Notes under the pieces: model-generated
The model's input: only the letters and a program-made list of their open reading frames with translations
Told to the model about the DNA's origin: nothing
Databases searched by the model: none
Shown here: positions 1 to 7,259 of the stretch, in pieces
How positions within the stretch are numbered: position 1 is the first letter of the stretch
How the letters are laid out: each line of letters opens with the position of its first letter
Made by a program: the position numbers and the translations under genes
Assembly: GCA_007122565.1 (NCBI GenBank)
Contig: SKTJ01000282.1
Location: 1-7,452 of the forward strand
Origin: Syntrophomonadaceae bacterium
GTDB taxonomy: Bacteria > Bacillota > Dethiobacteria > DTU022 > UBA8154
Direction of reading: 5' to 3'
DNA length: 7,452 nucleotides

Positions 1-622
1 ACTTTACCCTGGTAAATGGTTTGATCCTGCCATCATCAGCATCGATGGTAATTATGGGCTTCACGTCTACAAGGGCACGCATAAAAGCGGAGAACTTGCC
101 CAGCCGCCGGGCTCGTACCAGATAATGGAGCATCCCGACCATACCGTAAAAATGCAGGGATGATCGTACACCCCAAGCCCTTTCCACCACTTCGGGGATG
201 GTTAAACCCTCCTTCGCTGCCTTTAACGCTTCCAGAACCATAAAGCCCTGACTCATGGAAGCAGTATGGCTGTCTACAACCACCACCGGGAATGGACGCA
301 TCAGGTTGCGGGCTTCACTGGCTGCATTAAAAGACGGGAATATATTGTTGCTCATAAGAATGCAGACGGCACCTTCGTAACCCTCTTCTTTTAGAGATTC
401 AAATATTTCACAAAATTCACCGGACGTAGGAGGTTCAATCGTGGGAAGGACCTCAGACTCTTCCACCTTACGATAGAACTCCCCCGCCGTCAGATCAACA
501 CCATCCAGGAAGGTGCGACGTCCAAAGATAATCTTCATGGGGATAACTTTAATATTCGATTGTTCTAGAATCTCTGCTGGCAGGTTGGCCACACTGTCAG
601 TTACTATACCAATTTTTTTCAT
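1..622 (-). CDS. DegV family protein (fatty-acid binding), 3' end outside window
   Basis: The first 207 residues of a DegV-family protein are visible. The family usually has about 280 residues, so roughly the last quarter lies beyond the left edge. DegV proteins bind a fatty acid between two domains, and in Firmicutes some (FakB) present it to the kinase FakA for phospholipid synthesis. Supporting sequence includes the N-terminus MKKIGIVTDSVANLP, FLDGVDLTAGEFY at 38-50, VVVVDSHTASMSQGF at 113-127 and VKPIITIDADDGRI at 187-200. The ATG at 622 is preceded by GGGGAGGAGG (628-637) with a 5-nt spacer, so the start is secure. Two segments that usually contact the lipid carboxylate are unlike the family norm: PTIEPPTSGEF (60-70) replaces a PTTSQPS-like motif, and SNNIFPSFNAA (91-101) replaces an LSGTYQSA-like motif. 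The family call is firm; the ligand and any FakA partnership are not shown here. Confidence 0.9.
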   Translation of the reverse strand, partial: MKKIGIVTDSVANLPAEILEQSNIKVIPMKIIFGRRTFLDGVDLTAGEFYRKVEESEVLPTIEPPTSGEFCEIFESLKEEGYEGAVCILMSNNIFPSFNAASEARNLMRPFPVVVVDSHTASMSQGFMVLEALKAAKEGLTIPEVVERAWGVRSSLHFYGMVGMLHYLVRARRLGKFSAFMRALVDVKPIITIDADDGRIKPFTRVK

Positions 623-709
623 TACTGCCTCCTCCCCTGGTTTACATCTGTATATAGCGCTGCACCAAATTGTTATTTTTCAGTGCGTACGGCTGTAGGC
701 CTTGTTCCC

Positions 710-748
710 TATTCTGGCTCCTGACCTCTGATTTCAGACCTCTAATCC
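710..748. repeat. Degenerate 7-bp tandem repeat, copy B (downstream of ymfH)
   Basis: The 128 bp between ymfH and degV holds five consecutive heptamers from 714 to 748: CTGGCTC, CTGACCT, CTGATTT, CAGACCT, CTAATCC. The array ends two bases from the ymfH stop codon. With its leading TATT it aligns to the 3424-3458 copy in the same orientation, 27 of 35 positions identical by hand. The rest of the gap (623-709) shows only the degV ribosome binding site and weak AT-rich promoter-like sequence. I see no convincing terminator. The function of the repeat is unknown. Confidence 0.6.
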
Positions 749-750
749 AG

Positions 751-2055
751 CTACATTGGATTTATGATAGAGATAGCGTGCCGCTCTTCCTTAAAATGCT
801 CATGCAGTAAATCTTCCACATCAGAAAGGGACATTTCACCCAACATACGATAAACATCGAAAAAGTCACTGTTACGGAAGCGATAAGCCAGGTAATTATT
901 GGCAATAAACTCCAATGAATTAAAGCTCCTCAGGAATTCTCCCTGTGTTTTACGCCGGTGCCGTTGGAAAGTCGCTTCATCAAGACCGTTTTTCCGTACT
1001 GCCTCGATCCCTTCCAGGATCCTGGCGTGGAGCTTCTCCGGATCCCGTGTTTCTCCCCCCATCAGGGTGTAACCATAGGTGCACTCGGCTACATAACCGG
1101 CAGAAAACTTCTCATCAATCAACCCTTCCTCGTAAAGGTTGTTGTAAAGGGGTTCACTTCTGCCGAAGATCATCTCCAGTAACAGTTCCATGGAAAGCTC
1201 ACGCTTAAGTAGTTCCTGCCCCTCCAGATTATTATACAAGTCTTTGTAGCCGATGTTAACAAGGGGTTGAGAGACAGCTAAATCCTGGGTGATCTTCTGC
1301 TGCACAACAACACCATCCTCCGGCGGGTAAATACGCTCAATCCCTTCAAGAGGCGCGAAAGTACGGCGTGCCAGACTGCTCGCCACCTGTGCCCCAACCT
1401 GCTCCGGGGAAACATCGCCTGTAACAAAGATAGCCATGTTCAGGGGATGATAAAAAGTCTCGTAACATTTATAAAGTATATCTTTTGTGATCTTACTGAT
1501 ACTTTCGAATGACCCGGCAATATCGTTGCGCACCGGATGGTTCCCATAAAGAATACTCAACAGATTAAAGTAAACACGCCACGAGGGATTATCCTCATAC
1601 ATGCGGATTTCCTGTTGAATGATCCCCTGCTCTTTGGAGACGCTTTCTTCCGTAAAATAAGGACTCTGGACAAAATCCAAAAGGAGTTCGAAATTTTCCG
1701 GGAAGAAGTCGGTACAGGAAAAGAGGTAGGTGGTGTTTGTAAAACTGGTGAAAGCGTTAGCCGAGCCCCCGTAACCGGCAAACTGATCAAAAACATTACC
1801 TTCCTCATTATCAAACAACTTGTGCTCCAAAAAATGAGCCACCCCGTCAGGCACGCTGATTACCTCTTCGCCGTTACCGGAAACGCGGAAATGGTTATCA
1901 ATTGAACCAAATCGGGTGGAAAAAATAGCATACTTTTTGTTATATCCTTTTTTTGGAAGGATATAAAGGTTTAAACCGGGATCCAGGATTGTATGATATA
2001 TTTTTTCCTGCAATAATTCGTTTTCCTGAATAGCCCATTCCATTAGTTTACTCAC
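751..2055 (-). CDS. ymfH: M16 family zinc metallopeptidase, YmfH type (catalytic partner)
   Basis: This is a 434-residue M16 (pitrilysin/MPP-like) peptidase, close to the usual size of a two-domain M16B subunit. The inverted zinc motif HFLEH is at 74-78 (His74 and His78 as ligands, Glu77 as base). Glu149 in QQEIRMYED is the likely third ligand. FAGYGGSANAFTSFTNTTY (92-110) is the segment typical of the family after the zinc site. There is no evident C-terminal Arg/Tyr signature; the equivalent region reads EPLYNNLYEEGLIDEKFSAGY. The start is GTG at 2055, with AGGAGGT six bases upstream. It overlaps the ymfF stop as GTGA, which implies translational coupling. Databases name this family as associated with EF-P 5-aminopentanol modification, from its link to B. 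subtilis ymfF-ymfH-ymfI; here ymfI is not adjacent and degV follows instead. It is probably cytoplasmic, as no signal peptide is visible. The substrate is unknown. Confidence 0.88.
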   Translation of the reverse strand: MSKLMEWAIQENELLQEKIYHTILDPGLNLYILPKKGYNKKYAIFSTRFGSIDNHFRVSGNGEEVISVPDGVAHFLEHKLFDNEEGNVFDQFAGYGGSANAFTSFTNTTYLFSCTDFFPENFELLLDFVQSPYFTEESVSKEQGIIQQEIRMYEDNPSWRVYFNLLSILYGNHPVRNDIAGSFESISKITKDILYKCYETFYHPLNMAIFVTGDVSPEQVGAQVASSLARRTFAPLEGIERIYPPEDGVVVQQKITQDLAVSQPLVNIGYKDLYNNLEGQELLKRELSMELLLEMIFGRSEPLYNNLYEEGLIDEKFSAGYVAECTYGYTLMGGETRDPEKLHARILEGIEAVRKNGLDEATFQRHRRKTQGEFLRSFNSLEFIANNYLAYRFRNSDFFDVYRMLGEMSLSDVEDLLHEHFKEERHAISIINPM

Positions 2056-3335
2056 GCTTTTACCTCCTCTTCTGCGTGGAGAAAATAAACAGTGTCGAGA
2101 TAGACTTTGTTTGCCGCAGCCACCACATCATCTACCCTCATACTTTCCAACTTGCCGATATAATAATCGACCCCTTCTTGCCTGCCACCCATCAGTTCAT
2201 CCATGGACAGACTAAGCATACTGTAAGGACTGTCGGCAATTACCTTGAACTGGTTAACCAGGCCACGCCGCGTATTTTCCATCTCCTCATGGTTGATCTC
2301 ACCCTTTTTAATCTGATCCACCTGTTCTTTGATAATTTCCAGAGCACGGTTGTAGTTTTGCAACTCAATTCCCGAACCGATGAGTTGGATCCCTTTATGC
2401 TTTTCCAGACGTGAAAAAGCATAATAGGCCAGGCTCGCTTTTTCCCGCACATTTTGAAATAGTTTGGAGTGGGGGAAACCACCGAGCACACCATTATAGA
2501 AAAGGAGCGATACATAGTCATCATCGCCGTATGTAGTGTTGGTGCGGTAGCCAAGTGTTAGCTTGCCCTGATTTACGGGCAATTTCTCATCGTGATAACG
2601 CACATCATCGGGGATATGCTGTACCTGATCAGGGGGCATCGCCCGCCGGGCAACCCCGTTTGTCCCGGCAAAAGCGTCCTCCACAAGCTTGAAGGCATCA
2701 TCCGGTTCCACCTCGCCCACAATATAGATGTCGAGAGGATTTTCTGCCATTAGTTGCTCATAATAAGCATAGAGATCCTCCGGGGTTATTTTCTCCAGTT
2801 CTTCGATGCTGCCGTATTTAAAAACACCGAAGGGCTCCGTATTACACATCTCCTGTACACACCGCTCCAGGGCATAATTAACCTTGTCGTTGATTAGCCC
2901 TTTTATCTCTTTTGCCAGTTGCTCCTTCTCCTGCACCACATAATCCTGCTTAAATCCTCCGTTTTCCAGAAGAGGTTGATTAATCACACTGCGCAGCATG
3001 GAGATTCCCTGGCGCAGCAGATCTTTTCCCGGCGCATAAAGATCATTAATCACTTCCAGAGAAAAGGAGAGCACCTGCTTTTCACCCTTCTTTAGCACAT
3101 CAGAACTAAACCCTGACCCATAGAGTTCCTCCAGGCGGATCATCAGATCCTGATACGTGGGATAGTCCCTGCTGCCCCGTTCCATTACAGAAGGCAAAAG
3201 AGCCGTTTTGGAAGCCAACTCACGGGAGAGCAGCTGCCGTGTCATAACGGTCACCAAAACGGTTTTAAACTTATTCGTAGGAATCACATACACATCAATT
3301 TGACCGGGGATTGTTTTCTTCTCCACTTGCAACAA
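2052..3335 (-). CDS. ymfF: M16 family peptidase-like protein lacking zinc site, YmfF type
   Basis: This 427-residue M16-fold protein is the non-catalytic partner of the adjacent YmfH-like gene. Where active members carry HxxEH it has LLPSVMERGS (47-55), so no zinc site is present. The rest of the fold is recognisable: LEELYGSGF (68-76), DIYIVGEV (202-209), and in the C-terminal half LFQNVREKASLAYYAFS (292-308). That last segment carries the Arg297/Tyr304-type pair that M16 heterodimers use to bind substrate. This implies one functional site split between YmfF and YmfH, as in MPP alpha/beta. The start is taken as TTG at 3335, nine bases after AAAGGTAGG (3345-3353). Nearby in-frame alternatives are TTG 3332 and GTG 3326; the ATG at 3343 is out of frame. 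It ends in a GTGA overlap with ymfH. The family call is firm; a role in EF-P modification comes only from database naming of the family. Confidence 0.85.
   Translation of the reverse strand: MLQVEKKTIPGQIDVYVIPTNKFKTVLVTVMTRQLLSRELASKTALLPSVMERGSRDYPTYQDLMIRLEELYGSGFSSDVLKKGEKQVLSFSLEVINDLYAPGKDLLRQGISMLRSVINQPLLENGGFKQDYVVQEKEQLAKEIKGLINDKVNYALERCVQEMCNTEPFGVFKYGSIEELEKITPEDLYAYYEQLMAENPLDIYIVGEVEPDDAFKLVEDAFAGTNGVARRAMPPDQVQHIPDDVRYHDEKLPVNQGKLTLGYRTNTTYGDDDYVSLLFYNGVLGGFPHSKLFQNVREKASLAYYAFSRLEKHKGIQLIGSGIELQNYNRALEIIKEQVDQIKKGEINHEEMENTRRGLVNQFKVIADSPYSMLSLSMDELMGGRQEGVDYYIGKLESMRVDDVVAAANKVYLDTVYFLHAEEEVKA
2062..2068 (-). promoter_or_regulatory. Ribosome binding site fixing the GTG start of ymfH
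   Basis: AGGAGGT on the minus strand lies inside the last codons of ymfF, six bases before GTG 2055. It supports GTG over the in-frame ATG at 2043, and it places initiation directly on the ymfF stop codon. Confidence 0.8.
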
Positions 3336-3344
3336 TGGCTCATG

Positions 3345-3353
3345 CCTACCTTT
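3345..3353 (-). promoter_or_regulatory. Ribosome binding site supporting the TTG start of ymfF
   Basis: AAAGGTAGG on the minus strand is followed nine bases later by TTG 3335. The nearby ATG at 3343 almost touches this site and reads a different frame that soon stops. GATAAT at 3371-3376 (minus) resembles a -10 box, but no matching -35 box was found, so a separate ymfF promoter is unproven. Confidence 0.5.
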
Positions 3354-3420
3354 CTTCGCTGAGTACTAACATTATCATTCCAAACTTTACTGTGCGGTGC
3401 TCCAATATCGGTTTTTATTC

Positions 3421-3462
3421 TCTTATTCTGACTCCTGACTCCTGAATTCTGACTCCTGCTTG
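3421..3462. repeat. 7-bp tandem repeat, copy A (upstream of ymfF)
   Basis: The array lies in the 195 bp gap between the membrane-protein gene and ymfF. It consists of heptamers CTGACTC, CTGACTC, CTGAATT, CTGACTC, CTGCTTG from 3428 to 3462, preceded by TCTTATT. It is the best-preserved member of the family in this window and matches copy B at 710-748 in orientation and unit order. Such short-period arrays are typical of dispersed intergenic repeats in Clostridia. That comparison is from memory and not a search. Confidence 0.7.
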
Positions 3463-3520
3463 TTTATTGCTGCACTATATTTCCATGCCGGAGGGTCCAT
3501 TTCCTGCCGGAAACGAATAT

Positions 3521-3539
3521 TTTTCCTTGTTCAGGAAAA
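3521..3539 (-). repeat. Small hairpin overlapping the stop codon of the membrane-protein gene
   Basis: On the minus strand TTTTCCT and AGGAAAA form a perfect 7-bp inverted repeat around the loop GAACA, and the TGA stop (3533-3531) sits at the stem/loop edge. A second small one (TTTCC/GGAAA, 3500-3513) follows. Neither is GC-rich and neither is followed by a T-run. It is therefore not a convincing intrinsic terminator, and readthrough into ymfF is possible. Confidence 0.35.
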
Positions 3540-5951
3540 TACTTCGCGCAATGACAGCAGGAACAGGGGTAAACCGCCGTAAAGCATCACGGTGGCAGCT
3601 GCCACGACTCCTGAATCATTCATGCAAAAGGCTACGATACTGCCGGCAATGGTTCCACCCAGAATCGCTTTAAAAAACGGTTCGCGACTAAAGACGCTGC
3701 GCATTAACCCTACGGGATAATAATAAAGAATAACCAATAGACCAATGAATCCAAGGAAAACCCTGCTCCAGAGGGAAAAACGGAACAGCTTGAGGTTCAT
3801 ACTCAGTTTACGCAAAGTCACATTCCCCAGTTCCGGTATGCCATCGCTACGCACCAGCTCCCAGGTACGCCCCAGGTGAGAAACTGGATCTCCACCCCCT
3901 GGAACGTTCAAATAATAGACAAATAGGGCAGTAACAAGTAAAAAAGTTCCCACTATCGCTGTTTTGACAACATTGATACCACAGAAATTGGCTCGCTTTT
4001 TCTCTCCACCGTTGTTATTATACCCCATTTTATTATGTGACAGACACTGCAACTTAAACGTCTTCCTTTTCCATTCAGGTAAAAGTATTAAACTACCCAG
4101 GGTTACTGCCAAAGCAAACCCTGCCGTAATAGATCCACCGAAATTTGCCCCATAAGCAGGGGAGGACATAAAGAAGACAAGCAGCAGTGAAGCAGCGGCA
4201 AAGATGCTGCCTATCATAATAATGAAATAATTTTTATACTTTTCCACACCATGTAGCAGTAGCGAGCATACAGAAATAGAGCCCAGAATAAATGCCCCAA
4301 GCAATACACCCATATATTCATTGCCTAACCCGTAAAAGCGGGCGCCGCTTATTGGATCATACCCGAACAGGGAACGGCTGTTTAACGGGGCACCAAACCA
4401 GAGATCAAACATTAGCAGCGTACAAATAGTAAGACCGCTGTAAGCAAAACAGGCCATGAGATTACGGCGCATCAGCAGCAGTGCCGGGGCCATCACAGGC
4501 ACGGCGATTAAAATAAGCCACAGCATACTTTGGCTTGTTTCCGCTGCCGGGAACGGGGAAAAGAACGCAGCAACCAACAACACCGCAGGAACGTTTAGCA
4601 GCACAACGAGGATGTAACGTAGCCCGTATAAGGATTTAAAACGGGTGATCACAGCAAACACTCCCAGCAAGGAGACAATGATCAAGGACAGGATATATCC
4701 CCTGATGATGGGAGGACGCTGCTGGTAGATACGTGCCGTGTGTGTGGAGAGGCCGACGAGCGTTTCTAAATTATTAGAAGCGGGAACAAACTCAAGGGGG
4801 GCACCCCAGAGAAAGAAAGGTGCATCAACCCCGAGATGTTGCAAGACTGTGGGAGCAATATCAATATTGGTGACAATTCCCGGCCTGCGGGTAGTAGCTG
4901 AACGGAGCACTCCCCCTTCCCTGCGGGACGAATCATAAAGGATCAGCGGGGTCATACGCTGCCCAATGCCGGAAACAGCCTGGGGCGGCGAAGGTGAGAG
5001 CAACATGAGCAACGTATTGTGATCCAGCCGGGAAAGAATTCCCTCAAGTAACTGATCAAACTCTGCCAGAGAAGATGTAAGTAATTGTTCTCTTCTCCCC
5101 GGAGGCAGATGTTCCCGGTAAGCATCAATGCGACTGCTGTCACCCCATTCAATAACGATTAAAGAACTATCCTGCCAGACACCATAAAGCGCCTCAAGAT
5201 AAGCGCGGGGGTCACTGCTGAAACCATAAGGGGCATTTTCATTTATTTTTAATAAAGACGAGCTGACGTCTCCAAATGTGACCATTCCCAGGCTGTCCAT
5301 GGCGATACTTACCGCCTGTCTTCCCGGTTCATCATGGTCAGCATTGCCTAATACTGCGGTATTAAGACCGTTCAGCCGCAGCGTTTCCCCCAGCACACCA
5401 ACATGAGCCGGATAAGGCAGCTCCCGATTAAGCTCAAGCAAACTCATCCAGTACGGATGGATAAGCGCTCCCCGGGGGGGCGTTTTCATACCTGTATGCG
5501 TCATGTAAAGGGCTTCTGCCGTGCTTCCCCGGTGGCTTTCCTCCCGATTAAAGGCCAGACGAACACTCCAGTGGCCCTGCAACCGTGCACCTGCTCCGAG
5601 CGTGGCATAACCCCCATCTGTCTCCGGTGAGCCGGCAGTATTTACGTTCATTAATGTGACGCCACTCTCATCGAGCAGCGTGCTTAGCAGCGGACCACTG
5701 TAGTTTTTGAAGTCCTCCAAAAACAGCCTGTCAAGGGTTACAATCACCACCCGCTGATGGGGGAATCCATCAATTTCCGGTATACGGACCCTTTCATTTT
5801 CAGCAACCGTTCTCCCATCAAAAGCATTTACAGTGCCAAAGCTAAAGATTAAAAACAGAATCAGGAACACAGGCATGAGCGGTACCATGAGTCCCCGTGG
5901 CAACTCGATGCAGCGTAATAAGAAACCTTTTGTATTAGTACTATTTAACAA
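3531..5951 (-). CDS. Polytopic membrane protein with extracytoplasmic alkaline-phosphatase-superfamily-like domain
   Basis: Counted from TTG 5951, the protein has 806 residues. A signal anchor (about 21-43) is followed by an outside domain (about 65-395). About eleven membrane helices (about 415-801) follow, with a basic loop near 627-655. The outer domain resembles the alkaline phosphatase/phosphodiesterase superfamily: VVIVTLDRL (Asp74, likely metal ligand), a possible nucleophile Thr117 in GGYATLGAG, IEWGDSSRID (267-276) and the closing strand TNIDIAPTVLQHLG (361-374). The usual late SDHG metal motif is replaced by LLSPSPPQ (317-324), so activity is doubtful. The membrane half carries GARFYGLGNE (536-545) and NDSGVV (778-783), which look like conserved motifs. 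The start is uncertain: TTG 5951 has GGAGG/AAAGGA upstream and keeps basic residues before the anchor, while TTG 5990 and ATG 5888 are alternatives. The gene overlaps the glycosyltransferase, suggesting a joint envelope-glycan role. The exact function is unknown. Confidence 0.75.
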   Translation of the reverse strand: MLNSTNTKGFLLRCIELPRGLMVPLMPVFLILFLIFSFGTVNAFDGRTVAENERVRIPEIDGFPHQRVVIVTLDRLFLEDFKNYSGPLLSTLLDESGVTLMNVNTAGSPETDGGYATLGAGARLQGHWSVRLAFNREESHRGSTAEALYMTHTGMKTPPRGALIHPYWMSLLELNRELPYPAHVGVLGETLRLNGLNTAVLGNADHDEPGRQAVSIAMDSLGMVTFGDVSSSLLKINENAPYGFSSDPRAYLEALYGVWQDSSLIVIEWGDSSRIDAYREHLPPGRREQLLTSSLAEFDQLLEGILSRLDHNTLLMLLSPSPPQAVSGIGQRMTPLILYDSSRREGGVLRSATTRRPGIVTNIDIAPTVLQHLGVDAPFFLWGAPLEFVPASNNLETLVGLSTHTARIYQQRPPIIRGYILSLIIVSLLGVFAVITRFKSLYGLRYILVVLLNVPAVLLVAAFFSPFPAAETSQSMLWLILIAVPVMAPALLLMRRNLMACFAYSGLTICTLLMFDLWFGAPLNSRSLFGYDPISGARFYGLGNEYMGVLLGAFILGSISVCSLLLHGVEKYKNYFIIMIGSIFAAASLLLVFFMSSPAYGANFGGSITAGFALAVTLGSLILLPEWKRKTFKLQCLSHNKMGYNNNGGEKKRANFCGINVVKTAIVGTFLLVTALFVYYLNVPGGGDPVSHLGRTWELVRSDGIPELGNVTLRKLSMNLKLFRFSLWSRVFLGFIGLLVILYYYPVGLMRSVFSREPFFKAILGGTIAGSIVAFCMNDSGVVAAATVMLYGGLPLFLLSLREVFS

Positions 5952-7131
5952 GATAAACTTTTCCTTTCCTCCGTTCACCAGAGGTAACAAGATAATCCCG
6001 ATATAATGAAGTGGTCTGGGCCAGCATTTTTTGCTCGGTAAAACGTCGCTTTACTTCCTCCACTGCCGCCGTTCCCAGCTTAATTCTGATTTGCGGCTGG
6101 ACTACCAGACGGGCGATGGCCCACGCCAGTGCCGTGCTGTTATCGGGAGGCACAAGTAACCCAGTCTTTCCATGGGTGATAATCTCCGGGATACCACCAC
6201 TGGCGGCAGCCACTATGGGGAGCTGCGCTGCTGCCGCCTCCAACAGGGAATAAGAGAGCCCCTCACTGCGGGAAGCTAGCACAAAAATATCCAACGCAGA
6301 GAGGAAAGCATCCATATTCAATATCTTCCCCTTGAAGGTTACCAGATCCTGTAACCCCAGAGAGTGGCTAAGCTTTTCCAAACGCTCCCGCTCCGGCCCG
6401 TCACCGGCAATATAAAAGCGCAGGCGGCCGCGGGGACAGGTGGAGGCCAAACGTGCTGCCGCCTGGATGAAAATATCCATGCCTTTTTGCGGCACTAACC
6501 GCCCTACCGTGCCAATATGGATGACTTCACTCCCTGCAGTTTTCTTTTCCCATGGCGGTGGCTTTAAATAGCCACGCATTAATGAAACAAAGCCCGGTTC
6601 CCCGAAAACCCCCGGCACGCCGTTATAAATGGTTTTAATCCTTGCGGGTTCAATGCCGCAGTCTATCAGAAAACGGCGCAGCGCATCCGAAACAGTAATA
6701 TAACGGCTCATCAGGGAGTCGATACGGCGCAGTGCACCGTTGAAAAATGACTCCGGGAAAAAGCTTTTTGCCGGGTACGCAAGGAAGTTATGCACGGTTA
6801 CCACAACGGGATAACGGTAGATCGCCGACGCCGGCAAGGTCAGCATGGCAGCTTTAAAACCGTGTGCATGAATCAGCCCCGGCTGCACATGCCGGCAAAG
6901 CCCTGCCAGCCGCATCATCGCACTTCCATCCCTGGATAATGCTCCCCGTCCGTCCAGAGGAAGTCTGTAATAAGTAATATCACTACCCGTTCCGCCTGAT
7001 ACAGGAGGGGGCTGCGGTGACGCCAAAATCACCTCGTGGTTCTGAGAAAAATGATTCAGCAAAGCTGCAAGGTGTCTGCCGATCCCGCCATCATAGTGAG
7101 CCGTGACATAAAGAATTTTTTTCCTAAACAT
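5941..7131 (-). CDS. Glycosyltransferase, GT4 family (GT-B fold)
   Basis: This 396-residue retaining glycosyltransferase of the group 1/GT4 type has the usual family length and no membrane helix. The N-terminal domain has the glycine loop HYDGGIGRH (12-20), LIHAHGFKAAML (86-97) and VVTVHNFLAYP (110-120). The C-terminal domain has IGTVGRLVPQKGMDIF (206-221), whose Arg211 and Lys216 normally hold the donor diphosphate. It continues with YIAGDGPERE (240-249), the E-x7-E motif EGLSYSLLE (Glu290, Glu298) and GKTGLLVPPDN (321-331). All catalytic features are present, so it should transfer a sugar from a nucleotide-sugar to a lipid, glycan or protein acceptor at the inner membrane face. The ATG at 7131 is the only plausible start: an in-frame stop lies upstream and the GGAAAA sequence before it is a weak ribosome binding site. 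Its 3' end overlaps the membrane-protein gene, implying coupled expression. The sugar and acceptor cannot be read from sequence. Confidence 0.9.
   Translation of the reverse strand: MFRKKILYVTAHYDGGIGRHLAALLNHFSQNHEVILASPQPPPVSGGTGSDITYYRLPLDGRGALSRDGSAMMRLAGLCRHVQPGLIHAHGFKAAMLTLPASAIYRYPVVVTVHNFLAYPAKSFFPESFFNGALRRIDSLMSRYITVSDALRRFLIDCGIEPARIKTIYNGVPGVFGEPGFVSLMRGYLKPPPWEKKTAGSEVIHIGTVGRLVPQKGMDIFIQAAARLASTCPRGRLRFYIAGDGPERERLEKLSHSLGLQDLVTFKGKILNMDAFLSALDIFVLASRSEGLSYSLLEAAAAQLPIVAAASGGIPEIITHGKTGLLVPPDNSTALAWAIARLVVQPQIRIKLGTAAVEEVKRRFTEQKMLAQTTSLYRDYLVTSGERRKGKVYLVK
5962..5972 (-). promoter_or_regulatory. Ribosome binding site for the membrane-protein gene inside the glycosyltransferase 3' end
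   Basis: GGAGG followed directly by AAAGGA on the minus strand lies 10 bases before TTG 5951. It is purine-rich and the best Shine-Dalgarno match near the start. It argues for TTG 5951 over TTG 5990 (preceded only by GGGA) and ATG 5888 (preceded by GGGGA). The spacing is slightly long, so the choice is tentative. Confidence 0.45.
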
Positions 7132-7224
7132 ATGTTTATATTTTCCGGAAGGGAATATTTATATGTAAGAGGAAGGGATGAATTTACCAATTTATGCAGG
7201 AGATTTGCTGTTTTAATTGAAAAA

Positions 7225-7259
7225 TAGTAGGTAGCTGGTAGTAGGTAGGGGGCAGGAGA
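7225..7259. repeat. G-rich 7-bp tandem repeat in the divergent intergenic region
   Basis: The plus strand shows heptamers TAGTAGG, TAGCTGG, TAGTAGG, TAGGGGG, CAGGAGA, and the same spacing may continue in degraded form to about 7277 (TGGTGTA, TAGGTCA). The period equals that of the two CTGACTC arrays. The CAGGAG end resembles their reverse complement, so a distant common origin is possible. It lies about 95 bases upstream of the glycosyltransferase start. Confidence 0.55.

Noticed and set aside
513..698. Plus-strand 61-codon open frame
   Set aside because: It overlaps the degV 5' end and its promoter gap on the opposite strand, has no ribosome binding site, and its product looks like nothing known.
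1537..1905. Plus-strand 122-codon open frame within ymfH
   Set aside because: It is fully antisense to a well-supported M16 gene that contains the zinc motif, and its translation has no domain character.
2076..2414. Plus-strand 112-codon open frame within ymfF
   Set aside because: It is antisense to the conserved C-terminal half of YmfF, so it is an opposite-strand shadow.
3421..3462. Heptamer array considered as a CRISPR array
   Set aside because: The units are contiguous 7-mers without spacers and far too short for CRISPR repeats.
3467..3673. Plus-strand 68-codon open frame at the end of the membrane-protein gene
   Set aside because: Most of it is antisense to the last membrane helices, no ribosome binding site is seen, and the rest is hairpin-rich spacer.
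7132..7160. TTCCGGAA and flanking ATATT/AATAT considered as an operator or hairpin for the glycosyltransferase
   Set aside because: The symmetry is imperfect outside the 8-bp core and needs G-U pairs; a core this short is easily found by chance.
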